NCBI GenBank assembly: GCA_947179155.2
Contig: OX359284.1
Span: forward strand, 13,518,432 to 13,582,431
Reading direction: 5' to 3'
DNA from: Hedera helix
Taxonomy: Eukaryota; Streptophyta; Magnoliopsida; Apiales; Araliaceae
Length of the DNA stretch: 64,000 nt
Shown piece by piece: positions 35,431 through 47,151 of this stretch. The position numbers and the translations under genes are program-made. Numbering within the stretch: the first letter of the stretch is position 1; the number at the start of each line of letters is the position of its first letter. The notes under the pieces are model-generated. The model searched no databases, was not told the origin of the DNA, and was given only the letters and a program-made list of their open reading frames with translations.

Positions 35431-37134
35431 AAAGAAGTAAACTAGTCTACGCATTTCTTCTTTCCTTTCTTCTTCGAGCCGGAGCTCTCGGGTTTGTCTG
35501 CACATTAAGTTTATATGCAAGGGTGAGCTAAAATGCTCAGCATGTCTTAAACACATAACATATAAGTGAACTCACACCGATAAGGATTGTAAGGACTCAT
35601 GGAATAACAATTGATATTTACAAATGTTTTAACATAGCAAGACTGAGTGGTGGTTAGACCTTGAACTGTTCTTTGTCTTTCGACTTAGAACATTTTACAG
35701 TGGATATAGAAAGGGGATCAACCTAACGACATCCTATGTTATGCATAACATACAATACACTGGACAGATCAAGAACAGTAATACATATTTGTTCATCTCA
35801 GTTTACTTCACATGTCAGGATCGCCCCAAGACGACTTGGTTTTATATAATAAAGCATGATTCGAATTTATTACGAATAATCATTTCATTTTGCAAGTTAT
35901 GCCGAAACAAGAAGCAATAACTCTCCTATCAAAGATTTATAACACGTTGGATACACAAAATGTATAAATCACATAGAAAACAAGTAAACAAAGTTTAAGG
36001 ATAGAAAACTTGCCTTTAGCACAATTTAGGGTTTCCCGGTAATCGTTTAAAGTGCCTATACAAAGGGTTTCGCGTACCGAATGTTAGTTCATCGAATTTT
36101 TTCGTTCTATACGTGTTTTTATCACTAAACTAGACTATTTTCGTTGGTGGAATTTTTAGAAAAATTGGCTAGCTCAAAATCATAAAATTTAGTGTCTTTT
36201 AGGGTTTCCACCCAAATGCCTTATAAAAAATTTCAGCTTTGGCGTCTTTTACGGTAACTGCCATAACATTTTCATACGAAAACATTTTGAAGTGATCATT
36301 GAGTCTAAATTGCTTCGAATTTCATTATCTACAACTTTAATATATATTGTTAAGGCAGATTCGGATCTTAAGATTTCGGAAAATGGCAAAAACAGACAGT
36401 AAGCATGCTTTGGCCAATATTTTTAGGGTTAACCATGTAAAACATGGTACCGCTTGCTTTAACTCTTTAAGAAATCATGTTGTAAGACTCAATATCACTT
36501 TATAACATAAAAATAATAAATCACAAACCTTCTCATAGAAAGATTCATGACTTTTGCTCAAGAACACACGAAAAACACGAAGAACGGATAAACCGTACAT
36601 GGTAACGACTATGTTCTTGAGCTTTTGGTTTTCGTACTTGAAATAATTTGAGCATTATAACTACTTACATAAGTGATTATAACACTTTATAATTGAGAAA
36701 AATTGGTCATTATAACGGCTTGCAAAATTGATTAAAACAATTTATAAAAATGCTTAAGAACATACGCAAACGCGGAGAACGGATAAACCGTATATGACCA
36801 CTACGTATATTCATTGAGCTTTAAACTACGAATTGAAATTTGACATTATAAATACTACAAAATGTAGAAAGGCTCAATAACACGTGAAGAACACGGAGAA
36901 CGACAATCGTACATGGCTAGGACTCGCGTTCTTGAGCTTTTGAAAATTTAAGACGAAAGAAAAATCGAACATAAAAACTATAAGAGATTGTACCTTTGGT
37001 GTTTGCAAGCTTTAACTATTTCTTTGCAATATCCAAGATAGTAACTCACTAAAACTCTCTCTCAATATATGTATAGTTTTGATACTTGATTTTTGAGCTT
37101 GAAAATGAATGAGAAAACAAGTGCATAATGGTTG

Positions 37135-37144
37135 TTATTTATAG
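37135..37144 (-). promoter_or_regulatory. TATA box of the element 2 5' LTR
   Basis: The minus strand reads CTATAAATAA, about 1.15 kb inside the LTR. The predicted transcript would start near 37110 and run left through the stem-loops and the triplication before reaching the primer site. Confidence 0.65.
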
Positions 37145-38298
37145 GCCAAGAAAAGCTAGGGTAAAATGGTCATTGTTACAAGACTTCCAAGCTAAGCTAA
37201 GCTAAGGTGCACCACCCATTTCCACTTGATTTGGATGCCCAAATGGTCTGATTTTATGCCATTAAATGCTAGTAATCATCATGTTTGGTGACATCACAAA
37301 TCCATACATGTTAGCTTTTGATTGGTCCACCAATTAGCCTACCAAATGAATAGTATTAGGCCTTATTTGGTTGGTCATTTAAGCATTTATTTGAGGGGTA
37401 GTCATCGTCATTTACCAAGCTTTGACCAAGGTTAGCTTAGTCCATTTGATAATCTAGCTTAATCAAGGTTAGGTTAATTAGCAATAACTTAGGTTAAATA
37501 GGTTTATTAATTCACCGATTAGTTTAACATATAGATTAGGTTAATCTATAGCTTAATTAATCTTAATCCTAGTTAGGTTAAGTTTAATTACATGTTAATT
37601 AGGTTAAATGGTAATCTAGTTACCTTAACCTAGTTCAATTCCAACCGGATTAGTGTTAATCACCTAATTAGGTTAATTAGTTAGATAATTTAATTATTCT
37701 GTAACTAGGTTTAAGTCTGAATTAGGGTGCCTAATCCAGTTATCTCTAACCTAGTTCATTTCTAAGTATTCTAGTTGAATTGGTCTTTACTGATTTAAAA
37801 GTCAGATATTACAGAGTTTTGTTCCGAATAAACACTATTCTATAAAACAAAAAGTCAAAAAGACGTTGCACGTTTTTCGATGAATAGTGTTTTTGATTTC
37901 TATTTCTCAAAAAATAGTTAGATGATCAAAAAGGAAAAAAAAATCGTCTTTTCCTCATTTCGTCTTATACCCGACGCGTTTTTTGTGAAAAACTTTTATC
38001 GGCTATATCATGTTTTCAAAGTACGAGAAAGATGAATCCTGAAATAGAATGTCATTTTGACGTACACGTTTCGCTCGGGGGCTTAGGTTAGATTTCCTAG
38101 GATTTAGGTTTTATCTTCTTTTTAGATTTTTGAAAAAAAAACTTTTATGTTCCTTTTTCGTGCTAAGGTTGTATACTTGAACCGAAACACATAAATAAGC
38201 AATAACGAAGATTCCATAATACATATAAGATGTAATTCAATCTTTATTTATTCATATAAAGTCGAATTACAACCCTCTCGAAAGTTCGGAATATTACA

Positions 38299-38913
38299 TT
38301 AACCATTTAATAATATTTGAGTCAGTTATAAATATTATTAACCATTTAATAATATTATAATCTCTTACTAAAATTATTTATCATTTAATAATATTTTAAT
38401 CATTTACTAATGTTATTCATCATTTAATAACTTTTTAATCATATACTAATATTATTGATCATTTAATAATATTTTAAATACACATCAAATAATAGCAATA
38501 GTTAACTTTTTAAATGTGTTAACTTTAGTCTTTATTTTAAACATTTAGTTACCAATTAATCATTTATGGATTTCATATATATTGGTTTAATAACCAAACA
38601 CATTCATTTTACACTTATTTCAACTTAATTTTTCAAAGAAAACTCGACCCGGATCGACCCAACCCGGAACGCCCACAATCTGTTTGGTAGATTATTTGGG
38701 CGCAGGTGCGCTCGGCCAGTCGGTCCGAAAGTCAATTTTTTGACTGATCGACCCTCCGACGCTCCGACAGTCATAACTTCTTTATTTTAAAACATTTTGG
38801 GGTGATTCTTGAGTCCGTTCTCATCAGAATTACCCCCTCTATAATTTCTCTTTAGATCACAAATCCAAATTCCTAACAGAACTAGACTAAAAACTTGAAT
38901 AAAATAAACTTTA
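38299..38913 (-). repeat. Element 0 5' LTR, piece 2 of 3
   Basis: It resumes the palindrome array (38299-38476) after element 2, then a GC-richer block (38640-38770) like that in the element 1 LTR. It ends where element 3 inserted (target CTTTA at 38909-38913). Confidence 0.88.
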
Positions 38914-40915
38914 TGTCAACGCCAGGTTTTTTCTTTTTTAGAAAAATATGTCGTTTTTTCTTTTCCCTCTTTCCAAGTCTGAAATCCCTTTTCTTTTCGT
39001 CTCGTTTCGTAAAAGGGTGATTCTGGAAAAAGGTCAGTTTGAGTGTCGACGGAATTTGAAAGATCGATTTTATGATGAGCCAATTAACCAGAGACGTCAG
39101 TTGGTATATTTGCAATTGATGTACCAACTCATCCGAGTTTTAGTTTTCCTAATCGTAATGGCTCATATGTGACTCCTAATTAATTGGTCCGCGAACCGAA
39201 ATTCATAGAGTTCGGGGGCTTTGCTTAAGCGAGGGGAAGGTGTTAGGCACCCCCCGACTTCCGTGAAACACGGTTACCGCTATCTTAATGCTTTCCTTTC
39301 CTTTAAATCCTAAAATGTGCATTTGTGGGCGCGTTTGTGTGTGTGCCCATGAAAATCTTTGAAATGTTTTATTTCTGCAAGTACTTCTAAAATCTCGTTA
39401 ACCCTATGCACGAAGGATTCGTTTTGTTTTGAAAAGTTCATTTTTTAAGCTTTCCTTTTTTGCTAACAAACTCTTTAATGATGACATTTGTGAAATAAGG
39501 TTTTCGAATCCTTCGTCAAATATGAATGGAGCTCGTCCGATACTTCTAGTTTTATTTTAGCCTACGGATGATCTAATATCCTAGTTTGCTTGATTTTATG
39601 AAAAGCTTCATCGTTTCATTCCAAAATCATTTTTTCGTGTCGAAAAGGAAAATTAAGCATTAAAATAGCGTTGAGGCTATTCATGGGCATGTGAGCCATC
39701 CAAATAATCCCCAAACGCCCTCAATCACACATTTCACTATTACGGGACCTTAAACCCGATTTTCGACTCGATGTCATTTCAAGGCCCAAAATTTACATAT
39801 TTACAATGAAGGTGTGTCGCGATTGCTACATACGTAAAAGCTATAAAATAAACTAAAATGATATCATCGAGAGGTTAGGAAGAGATTCCATCAGCAATAA
39901 ATCCTCCCTAACCATCCCTAATCCACAGATCTACAACATATATCGACTACATTGGATCTAACTTCAAAATACACAAAATCAAAATATTTAAATTACAATG
40001 CACCAAACAACTTCGGATCAACAGTAGATCCACCCAACAAAGGCACAAAAAAATGAATATTTATCGATTTAACTACTAAAACAAAATAAAAAGATTAAGT
40101 CTAATAGATCTACGAAGTATGCACCAACACAAAGAAAGACCGAATTTTTGTCTTGATATTGATGGAAATAACACATTAGCACTCAAATTTAATGTTGGAT
40201 ACAATATATGGTGTGAAGATTGACCAAAAGGAGATAAATCCTCACTTTTTCGCTCAAACCAGAAGGGTTTTCTCTCTCTCTCGCGTGCCTTCTCTCTCTC
40301 CCTTCTCTATCTTTTTTTCTTCCTCTCTTTCTCTCGGCTGAGCAAATGGCATTGTATATCTTACTGGGAGCAGCCGCAGGAGCGGCCGCAAGTGCATCTA
40401 CGGCTGGCCGTAGGTGCATCTGCGGCTGGCCGCAGGTGCAGCCGCAGGTGCATCTGTGGCCGGCCTGCTCTCACCAACTGAGTCGCCACCTCAACTGCCT
40501 TGTGTTTCCTCAAGCCACAAAAATGCCAACTTGTCGTTGGTCGAAGATGCATCCGCGGCCGCCCGACTTCCTTTTCTCGATTTTCATGTCACGCGATCTT
40601 AAATCATCATTTTTGTTGTATTATTTAGGAAGGCTGTTACTTGATATAGAAATTACTCTTTGTGAGTAAGACCCCCGTCTACCGTAAGCGTAGTGGCCAT
40701 TCGTCATCTTTGGTGATCAAATCAGGTTTTTCTGGATCAGCTATTTGCCTTACCTTAAGTAACCTGATGCTCGTTGTTCGTTATGGCGGCTTTGACCGTA
40801 AGTTGTTGTGGTGGCTTCGTGTTGGGGTCCATCTTCCTTTTCGCAAGTCGGGTAAAGTGATGATTTTTTTCTCCTGTCAGGGGTAGTACAAAAGTGCAAA
40901 ATTTGGGTGTCTACA
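38914..40915 (-). repeat. 3' LTR of element 3
   Basis: 2002 bp, TGTCAACGCC to TGTCTACA. It aligns with 47949-49902 throughout. The largest difference is a 22-bp GC-rich repeat at 40384-40467. Several small open frames recur in both LTRs but are LTR sequence. Confidence 0.93.
40384..40467. repeat. 22-bp GC-rich minisatellite in LTR
   Basis: Units like GCCGCAGGTGCATCTGCGGC repeat about four times. The 5' LTR has about two (49405-49455). It is a GC island in very AT-rich surroundings. Confidence 0.8.
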
Positions 40916-40928
40916 ACTGCCCCTCTTT
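40916..40928 (-). other. Polypurine tract of element 3
   Basis: The minus strand reads AAAGAGGGGCAGT just before the 3' LTR. Confidence 0.75.
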
Positions 40929-41154
40929 ATCATGTTTATGCAATGGTAAGTAAATGAACATGATAAAAAAGTAGACACTTGATGCATGATGATGGCAACA
41001 TGTGTTAATGATGCAACATATATACATTAATTGCAACATATATATCAATTATACAACATATAAATATTAATGATGCAACATCAATATCACCGGTTACTGT
41101 CTCTAATGGACTCGCATCGCATATTCGTCAAAGAAAACTATTTTTCTCTTGCTT

Positions 41155-41310
41155 ATCTTATATCGCATATCGCATATCAAATATCAAATCGCATATCATA
41201 TTAAATCAAAATCACAACAAATCGCACATGAAATTGCATATCGCATTGTTTCTCATATGATGTATCGCATCGCACATCACCTCGCACATCGCATCGCATC
41301 GCATTGTTTT
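41155..41310. repeat. CGCAT/ATCGCAT short tandem repeat
   Basis: Irregular repeats of TCGCATA and CGCATCGCA with degenerate spacers. The array is pure at its right end (CATCGCATCGCATCGCAT). Confidence 0.85.
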
Positions 41311-41567
41311 GGGAAATTCATCCTTGTTTTCTCATCTCGCAAACTCGTATTTCAAATTTTCAAGCTCTAAATTTTATTTTAAAAGCCTCTTTTATCTTGA
41401 AAATTCAATCTTTTCATTGGATTATGCTTCAATCTGAAATTTGCTTCTATTTTGCTTGATTTTTTTCTCATTTTGTCGCATCGCAATCGCTTTCAATTAA
41501 TCCCACTTGATTTTGATTTTTTTTTCACTTGATTTCGTTTTTGCATTTCATTTGATTTCATCTCTGG

Positions 41568-41925
41568 GGCGTCGTTGGGTCTTGCTTCCAACGGGTCCTC
41601 TTGTCATCGTTGGATCTTTCTCCAACGGGTTGTCTCGTCATCATCGGATCTTTCTCCAACGGTCATTGTCTCTTCATCGTCGGATCTTTCTCCAACGGGT
41701 TGTCTCGTCATCGTCGGATCTGTCTCCAATGGGTCGTCTCGTCATCGTCGGATCTTTCTCCAATGGGTCATCTCGTCATCGCTAGATCTGTCTCCAACGG
41801 GTCGTCTCGTCATCGTCGAATCTTTCTCCAACGATCATCGTTGGATCTTTCTCCAACGGGTCATCTCGTAGTTGTTGGGCTTTGTCTCCAATAAGTTATC
41901 TCGTAATTGCCGGGTCTCGTCTCCG
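41568..41925. repeat. 34-bp minisatellite, about 10 units
   Basis: The unit starts TCTCGTCATCGTCGGATCT and goes on with TTCTCCAACGGGTCG. Units at 41703 and 41737 show the 34-bp period. As 34 is not a multiple of 3, all three plus frames show similar Ser-rich peptides, which are artefacts. Confidence 0.93.
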
Positions 41926-43558
41926 GAATCGCTGTGTATTGTCCCAAATGGACTCGAATCGCATTGTACATCATAAAAAATGCAATAATTCTTGAACAAA
42001 TTTAAAAGGAAAGCGCACCTGATTAGTTTGTGGGGCCTCCTTGGGATTCATCCTTGTAGATCGCTTTTGCCAGCCACTTTTTTGGTTTGACTTGTTATCC
42101 TTGCCAATTAATTGAGCCATTCTTTTCTGATTCATGTTAATCTTGATGGAATGAATGTTAGGCTAATGAGACACCTGGTCCCTATATTCGTGATGTCGAA
42201 AGTCCCACACCAATGACTTTCTTTCCTGTACATTTTATTTTCATCCTTGCATTTATATGCATGTATACACAAATGTTATGCATGGATCATTAGATATACT
42301 CGGAAGGAAATGACCCCTGTTTAGTCAAATGATATAATTTTTCACGTGTCGTTCTTTTTTACTACTCAGTTGTGCCATGCCTTATTTGGGAGTACAGTTT
42401 CTGGACTTCAAGGTTGGTTCATTGAATCGCATGCCCCTGATCGTTTCTCTGTTGAGGAATTGTATCTGTCATTTTGAATGCCCCATTGACTTATCCAAGG
42501 CTCCTCATTCTGCTGGTTCCCAGATCGTCATGTCTTTGAATTTGGGACGCAGGGACTTCTTCTGATGCTGGAGGATTATGCCTAGATTCTGGGCTGATAT
42601 CTAGGTGGTCCTCTTGTCATTTGATCGTATGTATTGACAGCTCTTGACATCAATCGGATTGAGGCAGTCCATTTGGCTTTTTGTGATGACCGACAGCAAT
42701 GCTGCCCTTTCTCGCCTTTTAATCGATCAGCTCTGACGTCTGGAATTATATCGCTCTTTCATATGCTCGCTTGAGTATCTAGGTAATGTCAGCGTGCATC
42801 ATGCTGAGTTTGTCAAAATCCATTGATGGTCGTGGGGGAAGGTTCATCGATGAGGAGTCTGATATAGACCTGTGCTCCTTTCATTTCCATGATCTTTAGG
42901 ATGCCCCAGCCTTTACTCATGTTCTTGTCGAGGATTCGTATAGGAAGTCGTTTCGTTGGTCATACCGAGTTACCCACACTGATTCATATCCTGCATAAGT
43001 AACAAACGCTAAATGCTCGACGGTTCAGGTCGGCGGGGTTAACTCCGATATAAGAATTGCTAAAATCTTGACAGTAAAGCATATAAAAATGGAATGCTCA
43101 TGATTCTGCAATTTAGCTCGTGTCGTTGTGTTTTCGTCTTATCGTTAAAGAAACTTGACATCGAGATGGATCTCTTTTTTTTCGTGAATCGTAAGTGTAT
43201 TAACTCAACATTGAATGAATTGTGAATGTACTAAGTCATTCTCGATTTCACTTATTATTTGACGAGTTATGAAATCGTAATAAAACATTTAAGCATTTAT
43301 GGTCAATATACGTGAGTATGATTAAATTCAAAAACTACCTTCCTTTATCAAAGGTATTTCGTCTTCATTCTCGATATCGTTATTCACAGAATTAACGTTA
43401 TATGGCAAGTGCACTGTGCGATGCATCCTTCAATTAGGGGCTTCTTTTCCGTTACTTAAGATGAACCGCTTTTTTTTTCTCTGGTCGAACATGTTTCCCC
43501 TTTTTTTTTTGACTCCGTATTTTCCTTTTCGTGTCCACTTAACTTGTCTCATTTTCTT

Positions 43559-44037
43559 AGGCTATTCAGAGTTACCCATTTAACGAGATTTGGACCAATG
43601 ACTCCCAAACCATGTGGCTTTAGGGCATTAGGTGTAAAGACACCCCTTCGGGTTTACTTGCTCGAGTAACAAAGGCCACGCTTCGGTACAAGTTAGGTGA
43701 TTTACTGCATTTAGTCCTTGTCTAACCTTTTGCAAGATTCGTTTTCTTAGGCTTGAGTTACCCATGTAGCAAGCATTAGGCCAATGACTCTCAAATCGAA
43801 CGACTTTAGGACACCAGGTGTAGAGACACCCCTCAGACTTAATTACTCAAATAACCCATGCCACGATTCGAATCTGCTCAGGTTTCTGCAGCTGTAATTC
43901 TCATTTTCTTAGGCTCTGAGTTACCCATATAACAAGCGTTGGGCCGGTTACTCCCAAATCAGACGACTTCAGGGCATCAGGTGTAAAGACACCCCTCAAG
44001 CTTAATTACTCGAATAACCCAGGCCACGATCCAAGAC
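43559..44037. repeat. Three diverged copies of a 160-190-bp unit
   Basis: Copies start at 43559, 43749 and 43911, each after TTTTCTT. Shared words are GAGTTACCCAT, CCAATGACTC or similar, AGGTGTAAAGACACCCCT, and AATAACCCA.GCCACGAT. Within each, a GTGTAAAGACAC inverted repeat can fold. Confidence 0.88.
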
Positions 44038-44868
44038 ATTAGATTATCTTTTATTTATCCTCCGACTTCGCTTCAACTGTTATCATTGTCGTCATAGCTT
44101 TATACCCCACATCTGAAAGTTGGTGCAAACGCAAAGTGCAGACTTGCCTATGAGGTGGATTCTACTTCGAACGACACATCGAAATCAGGTCTTTATGCCT
44201 TATCAATAGGTTGAACAGTTTTAATCGTCTAATCATACTCATGAGTCTGCTCCACAGATGCTTTTCAGAATTGATTCGATTCCTAACAAGTCAAATAAAA
44301 TTCTCTTTCCAAAAGTAATGTTAGAGTTAAACTATGTACAGTCTTAATATATGTACATGGAAACAGGAAAGAAATAAAGAGATGAAATGAGTTGTATCTT
44401 ACCTGCGGGTCATCGTATTCTAAAAGAGCTCTGACTGGAAAAGACCAATTAATCGTATAGCTCTGAGGATGTTGTCGTATGCTGACGGGATCGCACCATA
44501 GATGTCGAATCGTGCACTATCCTTCCGTGGATGGTTGATGAATGCCCCAGTGTCGAGTCGTCATTGATTTCGAAACTGCCCCAGCCTTGATTGTTCGTCA
44601 GGGTCATCGCTTTGTGGTGTCTTTGACAGGTGGGATGATGAGATGCTGGGAACCCAAGAATCCTTTGCCTTTGATTAGGTTGGAAGTGTACTACGATGGG
44701 TTGACAGGAGAACAGGTCGTCTGAGTCATTGATTGTTAATTGTAAAACTATCGAAGGGTTCTATAGATTTTTGCAAGGATTAGACCGCGCCAAAGTGGCT
44801 TCTTACGTACTCCTATAGGAAGAGGAGATTAGGTCTTACGTAGTTCAGGCCTCGATAGCACACAAGAA

Positions 44869-44937
44869 TTTTTTTTTTTTTTTTTTTTTGTCTTTTGCTT
44901 TTTTGTTTTTTTGTTTTTTTGTTTTTTTTTTTTACAA
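44869..44937. repeat. T-rich homopolymer tract
   Basis: T21 at 44869-44889 followed by shorter T7-T13 runs split by G or C. On the minus strand it is an A-rich tract about 120 bp past the gag stop. Confidence 0.9.
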
Positions 44938-45054
44938 GAAAACATAACATAATAATGCATAGAAAAACAAGACATAATATTAAGCAGCCAATAACGTCCC
45001 CACCCTTTTTGGGACTCGCAATCGTATCCTTTGAATTTACCATTTCATGGTTCA

Positions 45055-47151
45055 CTAAGGCTCGACAATCCATTCGTCGGTGTTTAGGTTTCCCATTGCA
45101 GTAATCTCAATGTCGTTTGCCATTTTTAGTTCTCCTCTTTCGAAAAGATTTTGGATTTTGTGCCGCAATGCCCAACACTCTTCAGTATCATGCCCTGGTG
45201 AGTTGGAATGATAGAGGCATATTTGTGTAGGATCGTATCTTTTAGACTTGGGGTCTGTTGGTGGCAGCAATCCCATAATCTTTCCCCGACTGATCAGAAA
45301 ATGCAATATTTCCGCCTTTGATTTGCTCAAAGGGGTGAACTTTCGATCTCTTGGGAATGCTGCATGATCTTTCCCTTTTGAGGGTTCACACTCGTCCGAG
45401 CGTTTATCAAGGCTCCACTGGTGGGATCGTCTAGCATCTTTATTATTTTGATTTCCCTGCCCTTTCAGTCTGCTTTGATCTTCTTGAGTCAGTTGGTTTT
45501 CCTGGCAGGGATCCTGGTTTAAAATTTGTTTGTCCTCTTTTTCCTTTTGGTTTCTTAGTAACTGGGTGAAGAGTTGCCTCATAAAATTATATTGGTGCAC
45601 CACCAGGTCTGCTAATTGCTTCACTTGATGCCTGATCAACTTCAATTCTTGCTTAATGACCTTAACCACCTCCAGATATTCCCATCCAAGGACATTTGTT
45701 CTGCTCATTTGGGGGTATTCTTCGATCTTTCGTATATATTTGCAATTGGGGTCCACCCCGATATTTCCTGACCCAATCATGTTTACCTCATCTGTTTCGT
45801 ATTGTGGCAGATGGCTGGTGTTGACATCTGGTCGTTCAACTACAATGTCCCCCCTATCGATCAAGTTCTGTATCTTATGTTTTAATGACCAACAGTCTTG
45901 AGTATCATGCCCAGGAGATTCTGAGTGATAAGTGCATCGTTTGCGGGGGTCAAATTGTTTGCCTCTTGAATCGATAGGTGGAGCTAGCTCGGTGATTTTC
46001 TCCTCGGCGACCAATAACGCCAATACGTTCTCAAGGGAATCAATCGCTTAGAAGAGTGAATCTTCGACTATCTGTTCGTTCAAACTTCCTCTGCCAGCCT
46101 GGACCCTAATTGAATGCGACCTACTGCTGTAGTTGCAGATGGTTTCCATTTATCGAGGTAGGGGAACCATTGTTGGGTCTCCACGATTGTCCCTGCGAAA
46201 CGAAAGACACATCTACCTCTTCTTGACTCCGCTTGGGTACAATGCCGTGCTTTTTGGCTCGAAGGCGCTCAATTATGGCCTATAATACTGTGAAATCTCT
46301 AATTTTCCCAATCCTTAAACCTATTTTAGCCATCTCACCATGTTTAATCATTTTTGTAAACGGTTTCCCGATTCCAGCTATTACCCTCTCGTAATAAGGA
46401 GCCTCTTAGATATCTATAAAAGTCATCACCAACTCCGTTTCACTCATTGGCGGGTTTACTTGCGCGACCATCCTTCTCCATCGCTGGGCATAATCTCTGA
46501 AGGACTCCTTGGGCTGCTTCTTAATCTTCGTCATTTGGTATCGATCAGGGGCCATTTATGAATGGAAGCTGTATTGGGTCAGGAATGTGTGGGCCAACTC
46601 CTCCCAGTTGTGAATTTTTGCATTGTCCAGTCTGGCATACCAAGTCCTAGCCTCTCCCGTTAGACTTTTCTGAAAGAGTTGCATCCTTAATGATTCGTCC
46701 TCAGCGTATGCATCGAGTTCTTCGATGTAGACCTTCAGATGAGTGTAAGGATCCCCCAACCCGTTGTATTTTTCAAACTCTGAATCTTAAACTTTTTGGG
46801 GTATCTGGTTCCCGGGAAAATGCATAAGTCGGAGTAATTGACACTGTCGTATGATCCAATCCCTTTCACGGTCTTGATGGCCTCCTCCATCTGTTTCATC
46901 TTTTTGTTGAAATTACTTGCATTTTCGTCCTCGGGAATAACAATAACTTCCTTTGGCTGCTCGATTTTAGGAGTTTCTTGGGTCGTCCCGTTCCCCTGTG
47001 ATGATGGCCCCGGTGGATCCTCGGGTTGTGGCCCTAGTTTCAACTTGAAATGCTCCTTCAGTAACATGGTTATCTCAGTCATTTGATTTTTCACGACCTC
47101 AAACTCTTCCCGAGATATAGGAGCCGGGTTAGGATTAGGATTTTCGGCCAT
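45055..47151 (-). pseudogene. Element 3 gag with duplicated zinc-finger module, frameshifted
   Basis: The start is an ATG at 47149-47151 (MAENPNPNPAPIS). The N-terminal part is open to about 46790 and includes a coiled-coil-like helix. After a frameshift the capsid-like core at 46556-46759 has LTGEARTWYARLD and FLTQYSF. A further shifted stretch follows (46050-46560). The C-terminal 322 codons (45055-46023) contain two copies of a module with CX2HX5HX4C: CTYHSESPGHDTQDC (45892-45936) and CLYHSNSPGHDTEEC (45175-45219). Each is followed by CW.L.HKIQNL..RG. Gag would assemble particles and package RNA. Frameshifts make this copy defective. Confidence 0.88.

Larger units (their letters stand above)
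15797..38298 (-). mobile_element. Element 2: Ty3/gypsy chromovirus, Tekay-like, with two nested solo LTRs
   Basis: LTRs lie at 15797-19436 and 33164-38298, flanked by a perfect 5-bp target-site duplication TTAAC (15792-15796, 38299-38303). The order on the minus strand is 5' LTR, primer site, extra ORF, gag, protease, RT-RNase H, integrase, chromodomain, polypurine tract, 3' LTR. It is 22.5 kb as it stands and about 14.3 kb after removing the solo LTRs at 20245-24712 and 27320-30995 and their duplications. The 5' LTR is longer than the 3' LTR because of a 751-bp triplication. Confidence 0.95.
33164..38298 (-). repeat. 5' LTR of element 2, enlarged by a tandem triplication
   Basis: 5135 bp, TGTGACGCCC to TTACA. 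It aligns with 15797-19436 with few differences. Subtracting two extra 751-bp copies gives 3633 bp, against 3640 in the partner. The three leader stem-loops are at 36556-36622, 36752-36819 and 36872-36937, and the TATA box is at 37135-37144. Confidence 0.95.
40929..45054 (-). other. Element 3 region downstream of gag: no pol, several tandem repeats
   Basis: 4.1 kb where pol would be expected. I translated the open stretches on both strands and recognise no protease, RT, RNase H or integrase motif. It contains four repeat blocks: AACATATATA-type repeats (41000-41090), CGCAT repeats (41155-41310), a 34-bp minisatellite (41568-41925) and three copies of a 160-190-bp unit (43559-44037). It also holds a T21 run. 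Tat/Ogre elements are known for tandem repeats in their 3' untranslated region, and this fits. The rest (42000-43550, 44040-44860) is unique sequence without a recognised gene. Confidence 0.75.

Noticed and set aside
38882..39172. Phe-rich open frames at the edge of element 3, found again at 47907-48206
   Set aside because: Same position in both LTRs of element 3; this is LTR sequence rather than coding.
41507..41894. Ser-rich plus-strand frames with repeated SSSDLSP-like peptides
   Set aside because: The 34-bp minisatellite yields similar peptides in all three frames, so this is not a gene.
42360..42970. Possible captured host gene in the element 3 non-coding region
   Set aside because: The sequence is less AT-rich and has short open frames on both strands, but none gives a recognisable domain and none is longer than about 62 codons.
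44542..44724. 60-codon plus-strand frame
   Set aside because: No domain, no context, and opposite to the element's sense strand. Most likely chance.
44869..44937. Poly(T) as the tail of a LINE or SINE
   Set aside because: No coding region, promoter boxes or flanking duplication could be found next to it.
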